From Desulfobacterales bacterium (GTDB lineage: Bacteria; Desulfobacterota; Desulfobulbia; Desulfobulbales; VMSU01), in contig DRPV01000155.1 of NCBI GenBank assembly GCA_011330685.1, positions 1 to 32,667 on the forward strand: a stretch of 32,667 nt of DNA. The letters run 5' to 3'. Every line of letters starts with the position of its first letter. Position 1 is the first letter of the stretch. The notes beneath the pieces are model-generated. The model saw only the letters and a program-made list of their open reading frames with translations. It did no database searches and had not been told where the DNA came from. A program made the translations under genes and the position numbers. This document shows positions 8,492-18,752 of the stretch, piece by piece.

Positions 8492-8616
8492 GTAACTGCT
8501 CAGATGTGCCCCAGGTTCGTTCGTTTCGCCCTCCGAAGCGTACCTTTTGTACGTGAGGAGGGCGAAACGGACGAGGTAAGCGAAGACTCCGAGATGGGGT
8601 GCAGCTGAGCAGTTAC
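8492..8616. repeat. Palindromic repeat, family A, copy 1
   Basis: 12-bp perfect terminal inverted repeats GTAACTGCTCAG / CTGAGCAGTTAC and an inner perfect inverted repeat CGTTTCGCCCTCC / GGAGGGCGAAACG. Confidence 0.85.
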
Positions 8617-8659
8617 AATTGCGAGTTTAGGGGATTTTTTTGCCCATACTGAATAGTTG
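8612..8659. repeat. Repeat family B, copy 1, abutting A copy 1
   Basis: GTTACAATTGCGAGTTTAGGGGATTTTTTTGCCCATACTGAATAGTTG, similar to 26545..26592 and 31930..31979. Confidence 0.65.
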
Positions 8660-8814
8660 GCCAAGGCATGAGAGGATCGGCCATTTTCAGGGAAGGCAAG
8701 GAAGCGGGGCTTAGTGACTCCAGAAGGCCGCAACTTTTCAAGCCGTAGAACCATACACAAAAATCAGGCCTGAAAAATTACCGCAATATGGGGGGTCAGA
8801 TTTTCAGAAGGGCA

Positions 8815-9282
8815 TTATTTATAGTCTGAGAGCGGCCAGCAGGGATTATAATGTTTGTCATCCAGTACTATCTGACGAGCCAGCCTTTTAGTGATATTAA
8901 TCACCACAGGGCCTAAGAGGTTGGCGGTCATCTCCTGCGGACGACCTGGGGGAATAGTCAAGATCACCAGAATCTCCGGTGCCTCATCCCCAGAGAGAGA
9001 CAATTCATCACGGGTTAAACGGCTGATCTCCGGTTCATAACTAATATTTAAGCAGGCCGCCTGCAGAACCGCAAAGGCCAGAGACGGATTTTGAACGGCC
9101 TGCAGCCACCAGAAAGGTGAATCCGGGCCATGGGGAATTAAGATAAATTGCCGATCATCGGGGAAGCCCAGAATAGGCGAGGTCATGGTAATAATTTTGT
9201 CCTCGTCTATTTCAATATCGCCAAAACGGCTTGTGTGAATCAACATACCCCGGCCTGTGATAACTTCAGCAGTGTTTTCCAT
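8815..9282 (-). CDS. fliW: Flagellar assembly factor FliW
   Basis: TSRFGDIEIDEDKIITMTSPILGFPDDRQFILIPHG...PFWWLQAVQNPSLAFAVL. Confidence 0.92.
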   Translation of the reverse strand: MENTAEVITGRGMLIHTSRFGDIEIDEDKIITMTSPILGFPDDRQFILIPHGPDSPFWWLQAVQNPSLAFAVLQAACLNISYEPEISRLTRDELSLSGDEAPEILVILTIPPGRPQEMTANLLGPVVINITKRLARQIVLDDKHYNPCWPLSDYK

Positions 9283-9335
9283 ATTCTTGTTTTTTATAAT
9301 AATGAACTACCATGAAAAATACCCCGGCAGTAATC

Positions 9336-9596
9336 TTAGCGTTTATTTACAGCCTGACTACGGGCAGCCTTACTGCCCAGTAAACGAGCCGCGGTTTGCA
9401 GATCAAGGTCGACTCCGGCGGCAGCCTTTTTATTTTCTTCCATAATGCGGTTAAAAATCTCCTCACGATGGACGGCCACCGCCGCCGGGGCCTCAATGCC
9501 AAGCTTAGCCTGCCCCCCCTTGATCTCTAACACTTTTACCTTTATCTGATCGCCAATGGCAATACTTTCGCCTATTTTTCGGGTCAGAATCAACAT
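9336..9596 (-). CDS. csrA: Carbon storage regulator / translational repressor CsrA
   Basis: [48 protein letters not shown]. Confidence 0.97.
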   Translation of the reverse strand: MLILTRKIGESIAIGDQIKVKVLEIKGGQAKLGIEAPAAVAVHREEIFNRIMEENKKAAAGVDLDLQTAARLLGSKAARSQAVNKR

Positions 9597-9728
9597 TTTA
9601 AGCCCTCCCTGGCTTTATATCTTTACTCAAAATTTTACATTTAGTGCCTTACTGATTGTTTTCTTGTTTTTCATGGCAATAAATTATTTTGAACCGCAGC
9701 CCACGTAAACGGTCAATTAACCACACCC

Positions 9729-9762
9729 AACTTCATATAACCCCCTAACTGTAAGCGTTTCA
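9729..9762. repeat. 34-bp dispersed repeat (family C), copy 1
   Basis: AACTTCATATAACCCCCTAACTGTAAGCGTTTCA; its reverse complement matches 30389..30422 at 33 of 34 positions. Confidence 0.85.
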
Positions 9763-9787
9763 GGGGCGTATGGCAATACCGCCCCTG

Positions 9788-12700
9788 CTATTTAAGAAAA
9801 TCCACCAGACTGAGCTGCATGGTCTTACTGGCGGCGGCCAACGCGGCCTGGTAGGCCGTCTCCTTGGTCTTTAAATCCATCACCGCCTTAATCATATCCG
9901 TATCCTGCACCTCGGAGAGATTACCCTTGGTGGAGACCTCCATATCCGTATAAATCTGGGTCTGTATATTTATCCGATTGGCCCGCGCCCCGAAGTTAGA
10001 AATCTGCTCCGTTAATTTACTCATCAGGCTGTCTATATTATCCATATCCTGGCCAATGGCTTGCTGCTGCATAAATTCCGCCGCCACACCAGTCGCTTTA
10101 AGAAAGTTACTGCTGTCATCACTTAAGGCGACGGTATATCGATCAGGGTCATCGGAACTTATCACCAATTTACCGTCGGAATTCCAACTCGCCGAGACAT
10201 GGGGAATACCGTCAATACGGTTAGTGACGCTGTCTAAGGAATCAGTCGCGGGATCAACATTAATGGTCAAAGGTACCGAACGGGACGGATAATAATCATG
10301 GTCGGTAACCGTCACCGTAAAAGTCCCCTCGCTGAACAAATCCTCCGAGGGCAGTTGAGACGCCGGCTCCAGACCGGTGGCCTTACTGTTAAGCAGCTGC
10401 GAGGTAGAGGCCGCGGCATGAATACCGGTTACCGTGGTAAAATTCTTACCTTCCAGGGAATCTTCCAGGCCTTTTAAGGTCGTAAAAATAGTGGTATCTA
10501 CAATGCCGGTTTTACCGTTATCTCCCACTAACATCGTGTTGGTCTTACCAATCTTAATATTCAGACTGCCAATCCGATCACCGGCATAACGCACGCTGCC
10601 TTCCCGGTCGTGGATACTGAAGACATCAATGCGGCCATCGCCTTTGGTATCACCAGGTTCACCGCTTACCGAGGTACCGCCGGCCATCCCCAGAGCGCCC
10701 AAACCAGGTTCAGTTGAATTAACCGTTGGCTCAACCGTCTCCAAAATAAATTTACGGGCAGAGCGTAATTGCAGAGTTCCTGAATATACCCGGTCTCTAT
10801 GCTCAACACCACCATTTAACCGGGTGATATCCTCACCATGCACCGAGGTCTGGATATGGATATTACGGCCGTCAACGGCGGTAAGCTGCAGGCTGCCGTC
10901 CGCGCCCCGTGTACCCTTAACCCCGGTGGCGGCGGTCTGAGCGTTAATGGCCGTCAGGAGGGTGTTGGTAGAATCCTTGCCGCTCACCGTAGTGGGGATG
11001 GTGAATATATCTACCCCGTTGATTCGCAAATCACCAGTATCGAGAAAACGCGGCGTTGAGCCATAATCTATCTGCCCGTCACTACTCGGAGAAGTGAGTC
11101 CCAATTCCTGAATAATCGTATCGGCAGGAGGCGAAGTGGTGGGGCTGGTAATAGTAAAAGCGGCATTTGAAGCCAGTGATATCTCGCCGGTATTATGGGA
11201 ATTATCTACCGCCTGATCGACATTACTGAGGCCGGAGAGAGTCGTTTCTCCGGCGGATAAACCAGCCAAGACGATATTACTTTCGTCACCACTCTCCGTA
11301 TTGCTCAGAACCACGCTGTTTAGCGCCCCACCATTGGCCCCGCTGCCGATACTAGCTGTAACTCCGGTCTGGGCAGTCAGCTTGTTAATGGCCGAGGCAA
11401 TATCCGAGGCAGTGGCGGCCGGGCTGACCCCGCCGGTGGTAAGCGCCACGGAAACCCCGTTCAGGGTAAAATCCAGGGCCTCGGGGCCGGGGGCGGTGGC
11501 CGCCGATCCGGCGTAAAGAGTAGTAAGCAACCCCTTGACCCCGGTGGTATTGCTGATGGCATTAATTTCAGTTCCGGCATTAAAGGCCTTGGCCATATTA
11601 AGGCCGTTGGTCACTGCCCCGCTGTTGATAGCGTTATTAAGCACCGTGCCGTTAATCGCCAGATCATTGGCATTAATGGTGTTATTGGTTACCGTGCCGG
11701 TGAGCAGGGTCTTTTCCGTCCCGCTGTTCACCGCCCCATTGGCCGCGACATGGGCCGGATCAACCTTGGCCGTGACCCCGGTCTGGGTTGTCAGCGAATT
11801 AATAGCCGCCGCCTTGGCCGCCGCCGAAGAGGCGGCGTAAACATCGGAGAGGCCATCAGCGGTCGTGGCCGGCACCAGTGTCCCATTAACCCGCAAATCA
11901 CCGCTGGTCAGGGGATAGCCATAAACCAGCTTTCCGTCACCAGCCGCGTCATAATCACCCTTACCACCGCCGTCCAGGCCCAGTTGCTTGAGGATGCTGT
12001 CGTCAGGAGGATCGGGGCTGGTTGTCATACTGAAGGCACTGTCACCGGACAGGGTTATCTGGCCGGTATTATGAGTAGCATCGGCCGCTTGCGAACCATT
12101 AGTTAGATTAATGGCGCTTCCGGTAGTACCGGCGCTGAAATTAGCAATGCTGACGGCATTTTCATCCCCGGCCTCGGCATTTTTCAGAATCAGAACATTA
12201 GCAGCCGCACCATTGGTGCCGTCACCGACCGCGGCTGTCACCCCGCTTACGTCCTTTTCGGCCTCAACGGCGCTGACAATGGCATTATTGATGGCCGCGG
12301 CGGTTGTACCGTTAGTCACGGTTACCGAAATATGATGATTATTAAGATCAAAGGAGATCGTACCATCGGCAGTGGCATCGGTGGTAGCGGCAGTGGCCGT
12401 AACTAAAGTGGTTAATTTGGAGCTCATAGTTGTGCCGCCAAAGATATTACCGTCAATGGCGGTTTTTAAATTAGCGGCCCCCTGCATATTGAGTCCCGAA
12501 CTACCAGCCGGAGTCAGGGTTACCGCCCCCACGTCCGTACCGTTTATCAGCAGATCATTGGCCGCCAGATCAACAGGGGCGGTATTAAGCACCGTAGAGG
12601 TCAAGCCGCTCATATCATGGGCGTTGCCGTTAATCCAATGACCATCGCCCTTATCCTTGATAAAGGGGGCCGGTTCCAGAGCGGTATAACCGTTAGTACG

Positions 12701-13114
12701 CTCACCGCCAAAAATGAATTTACCATTTTCCTGAGTATTGGCAAGCTGCACCGCCTGTTGAAAGAGGTTCTTGACTTCAGCGGCCAGGGCCTTCCGGTTA
12801 TCGACGCTCAAAGCCGGGTCAACGGCCTGAATGGCGAGGGTCTTGGCCCGCAGAGCGAGAGACTTCATCTGAGTCATGGCGGTCTCCGAGGCCCCGATAA
12901 TATTACCGCCACTGGTAATATTGCCCTTAAACTGTTTCAACTCCGCCACGGTAGTTCGAAAACGCAGGGCACTGACCAGATTAACCGGGTTGTCCGAAAG
13001 CCGGGACAACTGGCTGCCGGATGATATCTGCTCATTGATATCAGCCATACTGGTGGTAATCCGATCAAGATTGTTCTGGATTCCGGTATATATGGTATTT
13101 AATGTGGTTCTCAT
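9788..13114 (-). CDS. flgL: Flagellar hook-associated protein FlgL (1108 aa, very large central insertion)
   Basis: N-terminus MRTTLNTIYTGIQNNLDRITTSMADINEQISSGSQLSRLSDNPVN and C-terminus ...VQDTDMIKAVMDLKTKETAYQAALAAASKTMQLSLVDFLK are FlgL/flagellin-like. Located next to flgK. Confidence 0.92.
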   Translation of the reverse strand: MRTTLNTIYTGIQNNLDRITTSMADINEQISSGSQLSRLSDNPVNLVSALRFRTTVAELKQFKGNITSGGNIIGASETAMTQMKSLALRAKTLAIQAVDPALSVDNRKALAAEVKNLFQQAVQLANTQENGKFIFGGERTNGYTALEPAPFIKDKGDGHWINGNAHDMSGLTSTVLNTAPVDLAANDLLINGTDVGAVTLTPAGSSGLNMQGAANLKTAIDGNIFGGTTMSSKLTTLVTATAATTDATADGTISFDLNNHHISVTVTNGTTAAAINNAIVSAVEAEKDVSGVTAAVGDGTNGAAANVLILKNAEAGDENAVSIANFSAGTTGSAINLTNGSQAADATHNTGQITLSGDSAFSMTTSPDPPDDSILKQLGLDGGGKGDYDAAGDGKLVYGYPLTSGDLRVNGTLVPATTADGLSDVYAASSAAAKAAAINSLTTQTGVTAKVDPAHVAANGAVNSGTEKTLLTGTVTNNTINANDLAINGTVLNNAINSGAVTNGLNMAKAFNAGTEINAISNTTGVKGLLTTLYAGSAATAPGPEALDFTLNGVSVALTTGGVSPAATASDIASAINKLTAQTGVTASIGSGANGGALNSVVLSNTESGDESNIVLAGLSAGETTLSGLSNVDQAVDNSHNTGEISLASNAAFTITSPTTSPPADTIIQELGLTSPSSDGQIDYGSTPRFLDTGDLRINGVDIFTIPTTVSGKDSTNTLLTAINAQTAATGVKGTRGADGSLQLTAVDGRNIHIQTSVHGEDITRLNGGVEHRDRVYSGTLQLRSARKFILETVEPTVNSTEPGLGALGMAGGTSVSGEPGDTKGDGRIDVFSIHDREGSVRYAGDRIGSLNIKIGKTNTMLVGDNGKTGIVDTTIFTTLKGLEDSLEGKNFTTVTGIHAAASTSQLLNSKATGLEPASQLPSEDLFSEGTFTVTVTDHDYYPSRSVPLTINVDPATDSLDSVTNRIDGIPHVSASWNSDGKLVISSDDPDRYTVALSDDSSNFLKATGVAAEFMQQQAIGQDMDNIDSLMSKLTEQISNFGARANRINIQTQIYTDMEVSTKGNLSEVQDTDMIKAVMDLKTKETAYQAALAAASKTMQLSLVDFLK

Positions 13115-13121
13115 TTTATTC

Positions 13122-15974
13122 CTACCTGCCCACCGTACTCAATAGGGTCTGCAGCATCTCGTCCGAAACCGTAATAAGCTTGGCCGCCGCGGTATAGGCA
13201 TGCTGAAATTTCATCAAATTAGCCATTTCCTCATCAAGAGAGACTCCGGACGTTGAATCCCGAATGGCCTCTAATTGAGTATTTACCTGCTTGTTATAGG
13301 TTAAATCGGTATTTATGCTCTTACTCTTGAGCCCTATTTCAGCAATAAGAGAATTATAGAAACCATCTAAGGTGTCAGTTGTGCCGCCACTGAAGCTAAC
13401 CTCTTCATTTCTTTGAATATTTGAGACCAGCAAAGCGTTGGAGTTGTCACCTCTGAATATTTCGCCATATTTATTAATCGTCCCGGCGGCGAGATTATTC
13501 AGCTTATCAGAGACCGTGGAATTAATGCCGATGGTGCCGGCAGAGTGACCGGAAAATATAGTATTCAGGCCAATGGCCGCCAGAAAATTCGAGTCGTCGC
13601 CGCCAAAGGCGAATTGATGACTGGCATCGGGGGTCAGAATCAGCTTATTGTCGCTCACCGTGGCCTCCACCCAGGGGGTTGTCACCGTCGGGTCATTAAT
13701 GGCGTTAACGATTGATTTGTTAATAACATCGGCCACATCCTGTAAATTATAGGCCCGTTCCAGGGGGATGGATACCGGCTGAGCCAGAGCGAGAGAACCG
13801 TCCTTATTGTAGAGCCACATCTTAAAACTCTTGCCATCGGTACTCAGGGTATCGGCATAATCCAGCCCCATGAGAGAGTTGGCCACGCCGTTATCAGCAA
13901 AGGTATATGATAATTTACCATCATTGGCCGTCTCGTCGGCCTTGGCCACCCCAAGCTTGGTAAACTTTGTAAAGCCGAGATTACCGCTCCCTGCCCCGCT
14001 GATATTATCCACCCTTATATCCGAGGTCTCACTGGAAAAGACAACGGCATTCAATATTCCACCGTTAGTGCCGTTTCCCACCTTAGCGGTAACTCCGCTC
14101 TTGGCGCTGACCAGATTTATCGCATCGACTATCAACTGGGCGTTCTGGGCCGCGGTATCGGCAGATAAAAGATTAACCGAAACCGCATGACCGTTAACGG
14201 TAAAGGAAACGGGAGAATTCGCTCCCGGAACAGTCACAGCATTATCGCTGTAATGAACCGTCCCGGCCCAGCCCAGCTCGGCCATAATGGTGTCATCAGC
14301 CCCGCCGTCAATACTGATGGGCCCCGAGCCGGTGAAGACGGAAAGAGCGCCGGTATTATGCGCGGCATCGGCCGTATAGGTTCCATCGGTAAGGCCGGCC
14401 TTGGCCTCCACCGGATCCGTTTGATCAAGACCGGCAAGGACAATCTGCGATTCATCGCCCTTATTTGTATTCCGCAGAACAAGGGCGTTAACAGCCCCGC
14501 CGTTCAAGCCATTCCCCACCAACGCCTCAATGGTAATCTTGGGCTGATTGGTCTGAGGCGGGGTGAGTCCCACATTATCATTATAGTCACTGATCGCCTG
14601 ATTAACGGCATCCTTTAAATGAGAGGCCAAAAGCGCCGGATCGGTGTCATCCGGGGCACCGGCGGCATCAACCGTATAATTTACCGCGATACCGTTTACC
14701 GTAAAGCTGATAGTCTGGCCGTTATCTGCGGCTGTCATGGGGGTCACGGCATCGCCGGCCACCTGAGTCGTCATTTTAGCGATAACCCCGGCCCCGGCGT
14801 TATTGATAGCCACTGCGGCGTTATAGGTCTTACCCATGGCCTGGCCATAGACCACGGAACTACCGTCAATCCGGCCAATATCCCGGCCGTTAATCTGCAG
14901 ACTGCCGGCAATAATCGTCTCGGCGGCAGTATCAACATCCACCGTGGTATGCAGCAGCGCGGCATCATGGGCCGCTTCAGAACTGACAAGACGATCAGAG
15001 AAAGGCACCATTCCCACGCCCTGACTGTGCTGCTGATTAACCTCCCTGATCAGAGAATTGGCAAGAGAGTTCAAACGGCCGAGATAATTATCAGGATTAC
15101 CCTCAACCAGCTGATTATTCATCCCGACCAGTCCCCCAAGCTTGGCACCCAGAGCCTCACCGGAGGGGATAACCGCCATGGTCTGGGCACCGGTGGCGGA
15201 GGTCTGCACCCAATGGAGCTTGTTATCCGACCAATCCAGGCTCCAGGACTCGTTATTATTGACCAGAGAATGACCATCACCAAGCATTATGGTATAGGCC
15301 CCGTTGGCAGATTCAAAATAATTGACATCCACGTAGCCGGAGAGTTTTTTTAACAAATCATCCCTGGTATCACGCAGATCATTCTGCTGCTGGCGAGTGG
15401 TCTCGGAAGCGGAAATCTTCACGTTAATATTCGCTAATTGTTTAGTCAGACTGTTTACGGCACTGATTGTGGACTTCAGGTTCTCGCCTATATTGAGTTT
15501 GACCTGGTTGATATCCGCGGTCATGGACTGAAACTTATCATTTAAAATTTCCGCCTTCTGCACCACAGTCTGGCGGGCGGAAGACAATTCAGGGTTATTG
15601 CTTAAGGCCTGCCAGGCGGCCCAAAACTGGCTCATCAAATCATTTACCGCCAGACCGGGAGCCTCATTAAAGGTGGTTCCCACTACCTTCATTATCTGTT
15701 GCTGGGCCTGCAGATTATTGATGGTGGAATTCTGGTCCATGAGCCGTTTCACCATAAACCGATCATACTGCCGCACCACCGATTCACTGCGCACCCCGTT
15801 ACCGAAAAATCCTGCCCGGTCGGGAGTGGCCACCGGAGTGGTCAAATCCAGTATCTGACGGGTATAGCCCGGATCATCAACATTGGCGATGTTATGCCCC
15901 GCCACATTGATTGAGGCCTGATGAGTAAGCAGGGCCTCCTTAGCTATATTTAATACCGACGCGATACTTGGCAT
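13122..15974 (-). CDS. flgK: Flagellar hook-associated protein FlgK (950 aa, enlarged)
   Basis: N-terminus IASVLNIAKEALLTHQASINVAGHNIANVDDPGYTRQ and C-terminus SGVSLDEEMANLMKFQHAYTAAAKLITVSDEMLQTLLSTVGR. Confidence 0.95.
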   Translation of the reverse strand: MPSIASVLNIAKEALLTHQASINVAGHNIANVDDPGYTRQILDLTTPVATPDRAGFFGNGVRSESVVRQYDRFMVKRLMDQNSTINNLQAQQQIMKVVGTTFNEAPGLAVNDLMSQFWAAWQALSNNPELSSARQTVVQKAEILNDKFQSMTADINQVKLNIGENLKSTISAVNSLTKQLANINVKISASETTRQQQNDLRDTRDDLLKKLSGYVDVNYFESANGAYTIMLGDGHSLVNNNESWSLDWSDNKLHWVQTSATGAQTMAVIPSGEALGAKLGGLVGMNNQLVEGNPDNYLGRLNSLANSLIREVNQQHSQGVGMVPFSDRLVSSEAAHDAALLHTTVDVDTAAETIIAGSLQINGRDIGRIDGSSVVYGQAMGKTYNAAVAINNAGAGVIAKMTTQVAGDAVTPMTAADNGQTISFTVNGIAVNYTVDAAGAPDDTDPALLASHLKDAVNQAISDYNDNVGLTPPQTNQPKITIEALVGNGLNGGAVNALVLRNTNKGDESQIVLAGLDQTDPVEAKAGLTDGTYTADAAHNTGALSVFTGSGPISIDGGADDTIMAELGWAGTVHYSDNAVTVPGANSPVSFTVNGHAVSVNLLSADTAAQNAQLIVDAINLVSAKSGVTAKVGNGTNGGILNAVVFSSETSDIRVDNISGAGSGNLGFTKFTKLGVAKADETANDGKLSYTFADNGVANSLMGLDYADTLSTDGKSFKMWLYNKDGSLALAQPVSIPLERAYNLQDVADVINKSIVNAINDPTVTTPWVEATVSDNKLILTPDASHQFAFGGDDSNFLAAIGLNTIFSGHSAGTIGINSTVSDKLNNLAAGTINKYGEIFRGDNSNALLVSNIQRNEEVSFSGGTTDTLDGFYNSLIAEIGLKSKSINTDLTYNKQVNTQLEAIRDSTSGVSLDEEMANLMKFQHAYTAAAKLITVSDEMLQTLLSTVGR

Positions 15975-15977
15975 TCT

Positions 15978-16490
15978 TCAGACCTCTCGACTGATCAGGC
16001 TGGGCTGGACGCTGCTCCGCCTGAAGCCGGCAGCCCCGTAGGTAGCAGGGGCCGAAGCCTCGGGGCCGGTTAAAAGACTAACCGCCTCATTTAAGCAGGA
16101 CAAGGTATCCATGGTCGCCCGCCGGTTTATCAGGGTCTGGGTTTGAATCTCCAGGCGCAGCTCCCGCAGGTTTTGCCTGTACTGCTCGACAATCCGGCAC
16201 TCACTATCTGCCAGCAGGGGCAAAATGGCCGCCAAGGTCGAGACCGGCGGTTTATCATCCTCCGCGGCAACCGCCTCCTCAATAACACCTTTCAGGATAT
16301 CATCCACATATTGAATCCTAGTCAGTAAACTTTCCTTCTCCTTGGAAAGCCTGAAAAGTTCCTGAGCCGCCATCGCCTTCAAGGCCTTATTTTCATCCCG
16401 CAGAAGACTATTAAGTTCTTCCGAAAATCTGGCATTAGTCCGCAGCCCTTCAATGAGCTTTTCCACTATTTCCGGTTTTAGCTTTTTCAT
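15978..16490 (-). CDS. flgN: FlgN-family flagellar export chaperone
   Basis: 170-aa helical protein immediately upstream of flgK; ends ...TYGAAGFRRSSVQPSLISREV. Confidence 0.75.
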   Translation of the reverse strand: MKKLKPEIVEKLIEGLRTNARFSEELNSLLRDENKALKAMAAQELFRLSKEKESLLTRIQYVDDILKGVIEEAVAAEDDKPPVSTLAAILPLLADSECRIVEQYRQNLRELRLEIQTQTLINRRATMDTLSCLNEAVSLLTGPEASAPATYGAAGFRRSSVQPSLISREV

Positions 16491-16819
16491 ATTTTTTTAT
16501 CCTGGTTGTAACGATGAACTATTGATTGGGGGCCGCGGCTTAACTGGCGGTACAGGCTGTCACCAAGGCCCATACCCCGCCCCTTGGCCATATCCTGAGC
16601 CAAGGCATCATCTCCCATTGACTGATACATATCAGAGGAATATCCCCCCCCGAATATGCCGTCTTTGGGAATGGATTTCCGCATGGTAGTGAGCAGCTGT
16701 TTAAGCATCAGGGCCTCAAAATCATGGCAGGCTTTACGCAATTTCTTCTCTTTAAGCTTATCGGCAGCCGCCCCCGTTTGCTTGAGCTCCACTCCCGCCC
16801 CATCTATCCGCATCATCAC
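16487..16819 (-). CDS. flgJ: Rod-binding protein, FlgJ N-terminal domain type (no muramidase domain)
   Basis: KLRKACHDFEALMLKQLLTTMRKSIPKDGIFGGGYSSDMYQSMGDDALAQDMAKGRGMGLGDSLYRQL. Confidence 0.88.
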   Translation of the reverse strand: MMMRIDGAGVELKQTGAAADKLKEKKLRKACHDFEALMLKQLLTTMRKSIPKDGIFGGGYSSDMYQSMGDDALAQDMAKGRGMGLGDSLYRQLSRGPQSIVHRYNQDKKI

Positions 16820-16828
16820 CCTCCTCCC

Positions 16829-17947
16829 TTAGATAATCTTTAATTCGGCCTGCAGCGCCCCGGCCGCCTTAATGGCCTGTAAAACAGCGATTAGATCACG
16901 AGGAGCAACCCCCACGGAATTAAGGGCCCGCACTAATTGGCCCAGGGTAACCCCCGGATCAATCTCCGCCAGTTTTTTAGAGGTCTTGCCGGCCGTGGCG
17001 CTGGCAATCTGGGCGGTCATTTTCTTCACCATTTTATTAGTCAACAGCTTGCCCACCATAGCCGAGGCAATTGGTGGTGTTTTGGCGGCGGAGACCTGCA
17101 CGCTGAGGGAACCATGGGCCAGGGCCAGCCGGCTGATCCTGACATTTTCGCCCATGACCACGGTGCCGGTACGTTCATCTATCACCACCATGGCATGGTT
17201 GTCCGGCCGTACATCCAGATCCTCTAATTTTGCCAGCAGGGCGACCTGCCTGTTTTTATAGGATTCCGGCACCTCTACCCGGACGCTGGCCCCATCCTGG
17301 GCCTTGGCGAAATCGCCCCCGAGATCATTATTAATGGCCTTCACGACCCTGATTACCGTGGTAAAATCCGGCCTGTCCAGGCTGATAGTCACATAATTCC
17401 GCCCGGCAAAAGAGACCGGCACCTCTCTCTCCACCGTAGCACCATTGGGAATACGAGCCACGGTGAGATGATTCTTCTGGCCGCCTCTCCGCCCGCCCGG
17501 CACGACAAAACCGCCTATACTCACCGGCCCCTGGGCCATGGCATAAATCTTACCGTCTAAACCACGCAAAGGGGTGGCAATCAGGGTGCCACCCTGCAGA
17601 GAGGCGGCATCACCAAGAGAAGATACAGTAACATCAATTTCCTGACCGTTTTTGACAAAAGGCGGCAGACTGCCGGTCACCAAGACCCCGGCTACATTCT
17701 TCACCTTAATATCGTTGGAGTTGATATTCATGCCGATATTCTTCAACATATTGGTCAACCCCTGGGTGGTGAAGGTTGATTTGTTGCCATCACCAGTACC
17801 ATGCAGCCCCACCACCAAGCCGTAGCCTAATAATTGATTATCACGCACCCCGTCCACCTGAGCCATATCCTTCAGACGGGCTCCCTGGGCAGTCAAGACC
17901 GCAACATCCAGCAAAAATAGGGTTATAATTAAGAGTATTTTTTTCAT
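16829..17947 (-). CDS. flgI: Flagellar P-ring protein FlgI
   Basis: GVRDNQLLGYGLVVGLHGTGDGNKSTFTTQGLTNMLKNIGMNI...KNVAGVLVTGSLPPFVKNGQEIDVTVSSLGDA. Confidence 0.97.
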   Translation of the reverse strand: MKKILLIITLFLLDVAVLTAQGARLKDMAQVDGVRDNQLLGYGLVVGLHGTGDGNKSTFTTQGLTNMLKNIGMNINSNDIKVKNVAGVLVTGSLPPFVKNGQEIDVTVSSLGDAASLQGGTLIATPLRGLDGKIYAMAQGPVSIGGFVVPGGRRGGQKNHLTVARIPNGATVEREVPVSFAGRNYVTISLDRPDFTTVIRVVKAINNDLGGDFAKAQDGASVRVEVPESYKNRQVALLAKLEDLDVRPDNHAMVVIDERTGTVVMGENVRISRLALAHGSLSVQVSAAKTPPIASAMVGKLLTNKMVKKMTAQIASATAGKTSKKLAEIDPGVTLGQLVRALNSVGVAPRDLIAVLQAIKAAGALQAELKII

Positions 17948-18043
17948 AAAAAATTCCTGTATTCAAGGGGGCGGCCAGAAACTGCCCCTGAATTTATATA
18001 AAAGCAATTAACGTGCCACCATAAAGCGGCAATATTTGCCGCC

Positions 18044-18742
18044 CTAAAACGGCCAGACTACATCAATGAGATTAGCGAACCAGCCAGGCCGCTGCTTGGA
18101 GCTTAACGATCCGACACCGTTATATTCAATGCGGGCATCGGCAATATAGGAAGACAATATAGTATTATCACTGCTAATATCCTCCGGCCGGATAATGCCG
18201 GAGAGGATAATATGCTGGGTCTCATTGTTAACCCGTACCTCCTGATAACCGCGAATCATCAGATTACCAGTTGGCGAGATATTAATTACCCTGGCTGATA
18301 TGGTGGCGGTTACCTGACTGTCGCGCGAGGTTTCACCCTTACCATGAAAGGATTTGGTCAAGTCGGCATTCATACTGGTCAAGGAAGGAGTCTGCGCGCC
18401 ATGACGGCCCCGGAACAGGCTTTCATAGCCAAAGAGTGAAGAGACACCACCCTTGAGACTGGAATCATGCGAGGTCTTGGTTTCAGCATTTTTATCGGCG
18501 CTGGAATTCTCGACGATCTTCACCAGGAGGATATCACCCACCTTGTGAGCCCGGTCATCCTCATAAATATTCTTGGCGGCCGGATTAAATATAGCCCCCG
18601 TCGGGGCGGCGGCCGTTACATGGTCAGCCGCCGGCATACTGTAACGCTCCGGCAATACCGGTTTATCCGCGACCGCTGGATTCTGTCCGGCACAACCGGC
18701 TATCAGGAAGAACAAACAACCGTAAAGTCTAAGTATTCGCAT
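18044..18742 (-). CDS. flgH: Flagellar L-ring lipoprotein FlgH
   Basis: Lipobox LFFLIAGC; VGDILLVKIVENSSADKNAETKTS...SGIIRPEDISSDNTILSSYIADARIEYNGVGSLSSKQRPGWFANLIDVVWPF. Start chosen at MRILRLYGC with AGGAG upstream. Confidence 0.95.
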   Translation of the reverse strand: MRILRLYGCLFFLIAGCAGQNPAVADKPVLPERYSMPAADHVTAAAPTGAIFNPAAKNIYEDDRAHKVGDILLVKIVENSSADKNAETKTSHDSSLKGGVSSLFGYESLFRGRHGAQTPSLTSMNADLTKSFHGKGETSRDSQVTATISARVINISPTGNLMIRGYQEVRVNNETQHIILSGIIRPEDISSDNTILSSYIADARIEYNGVGSLSSKQRPGWFANLIDVVWPF

Positions 18743-18752
18743 TATAATTCTC

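Noticed and set aside
8500-8760. 86-aa minus-strand ORF
   Set aside because: Mostly encoded by the palindromic A/B repeats.
14619-15353. 244-aa plus-strand ORF opposite flgK, and similar ORFs opposite flgL (e.g. 12617..13024, 11750..12106)
   Set aside because: Low-complexity translations opposite conserved flagellar genes; no domain signal or RBS support.
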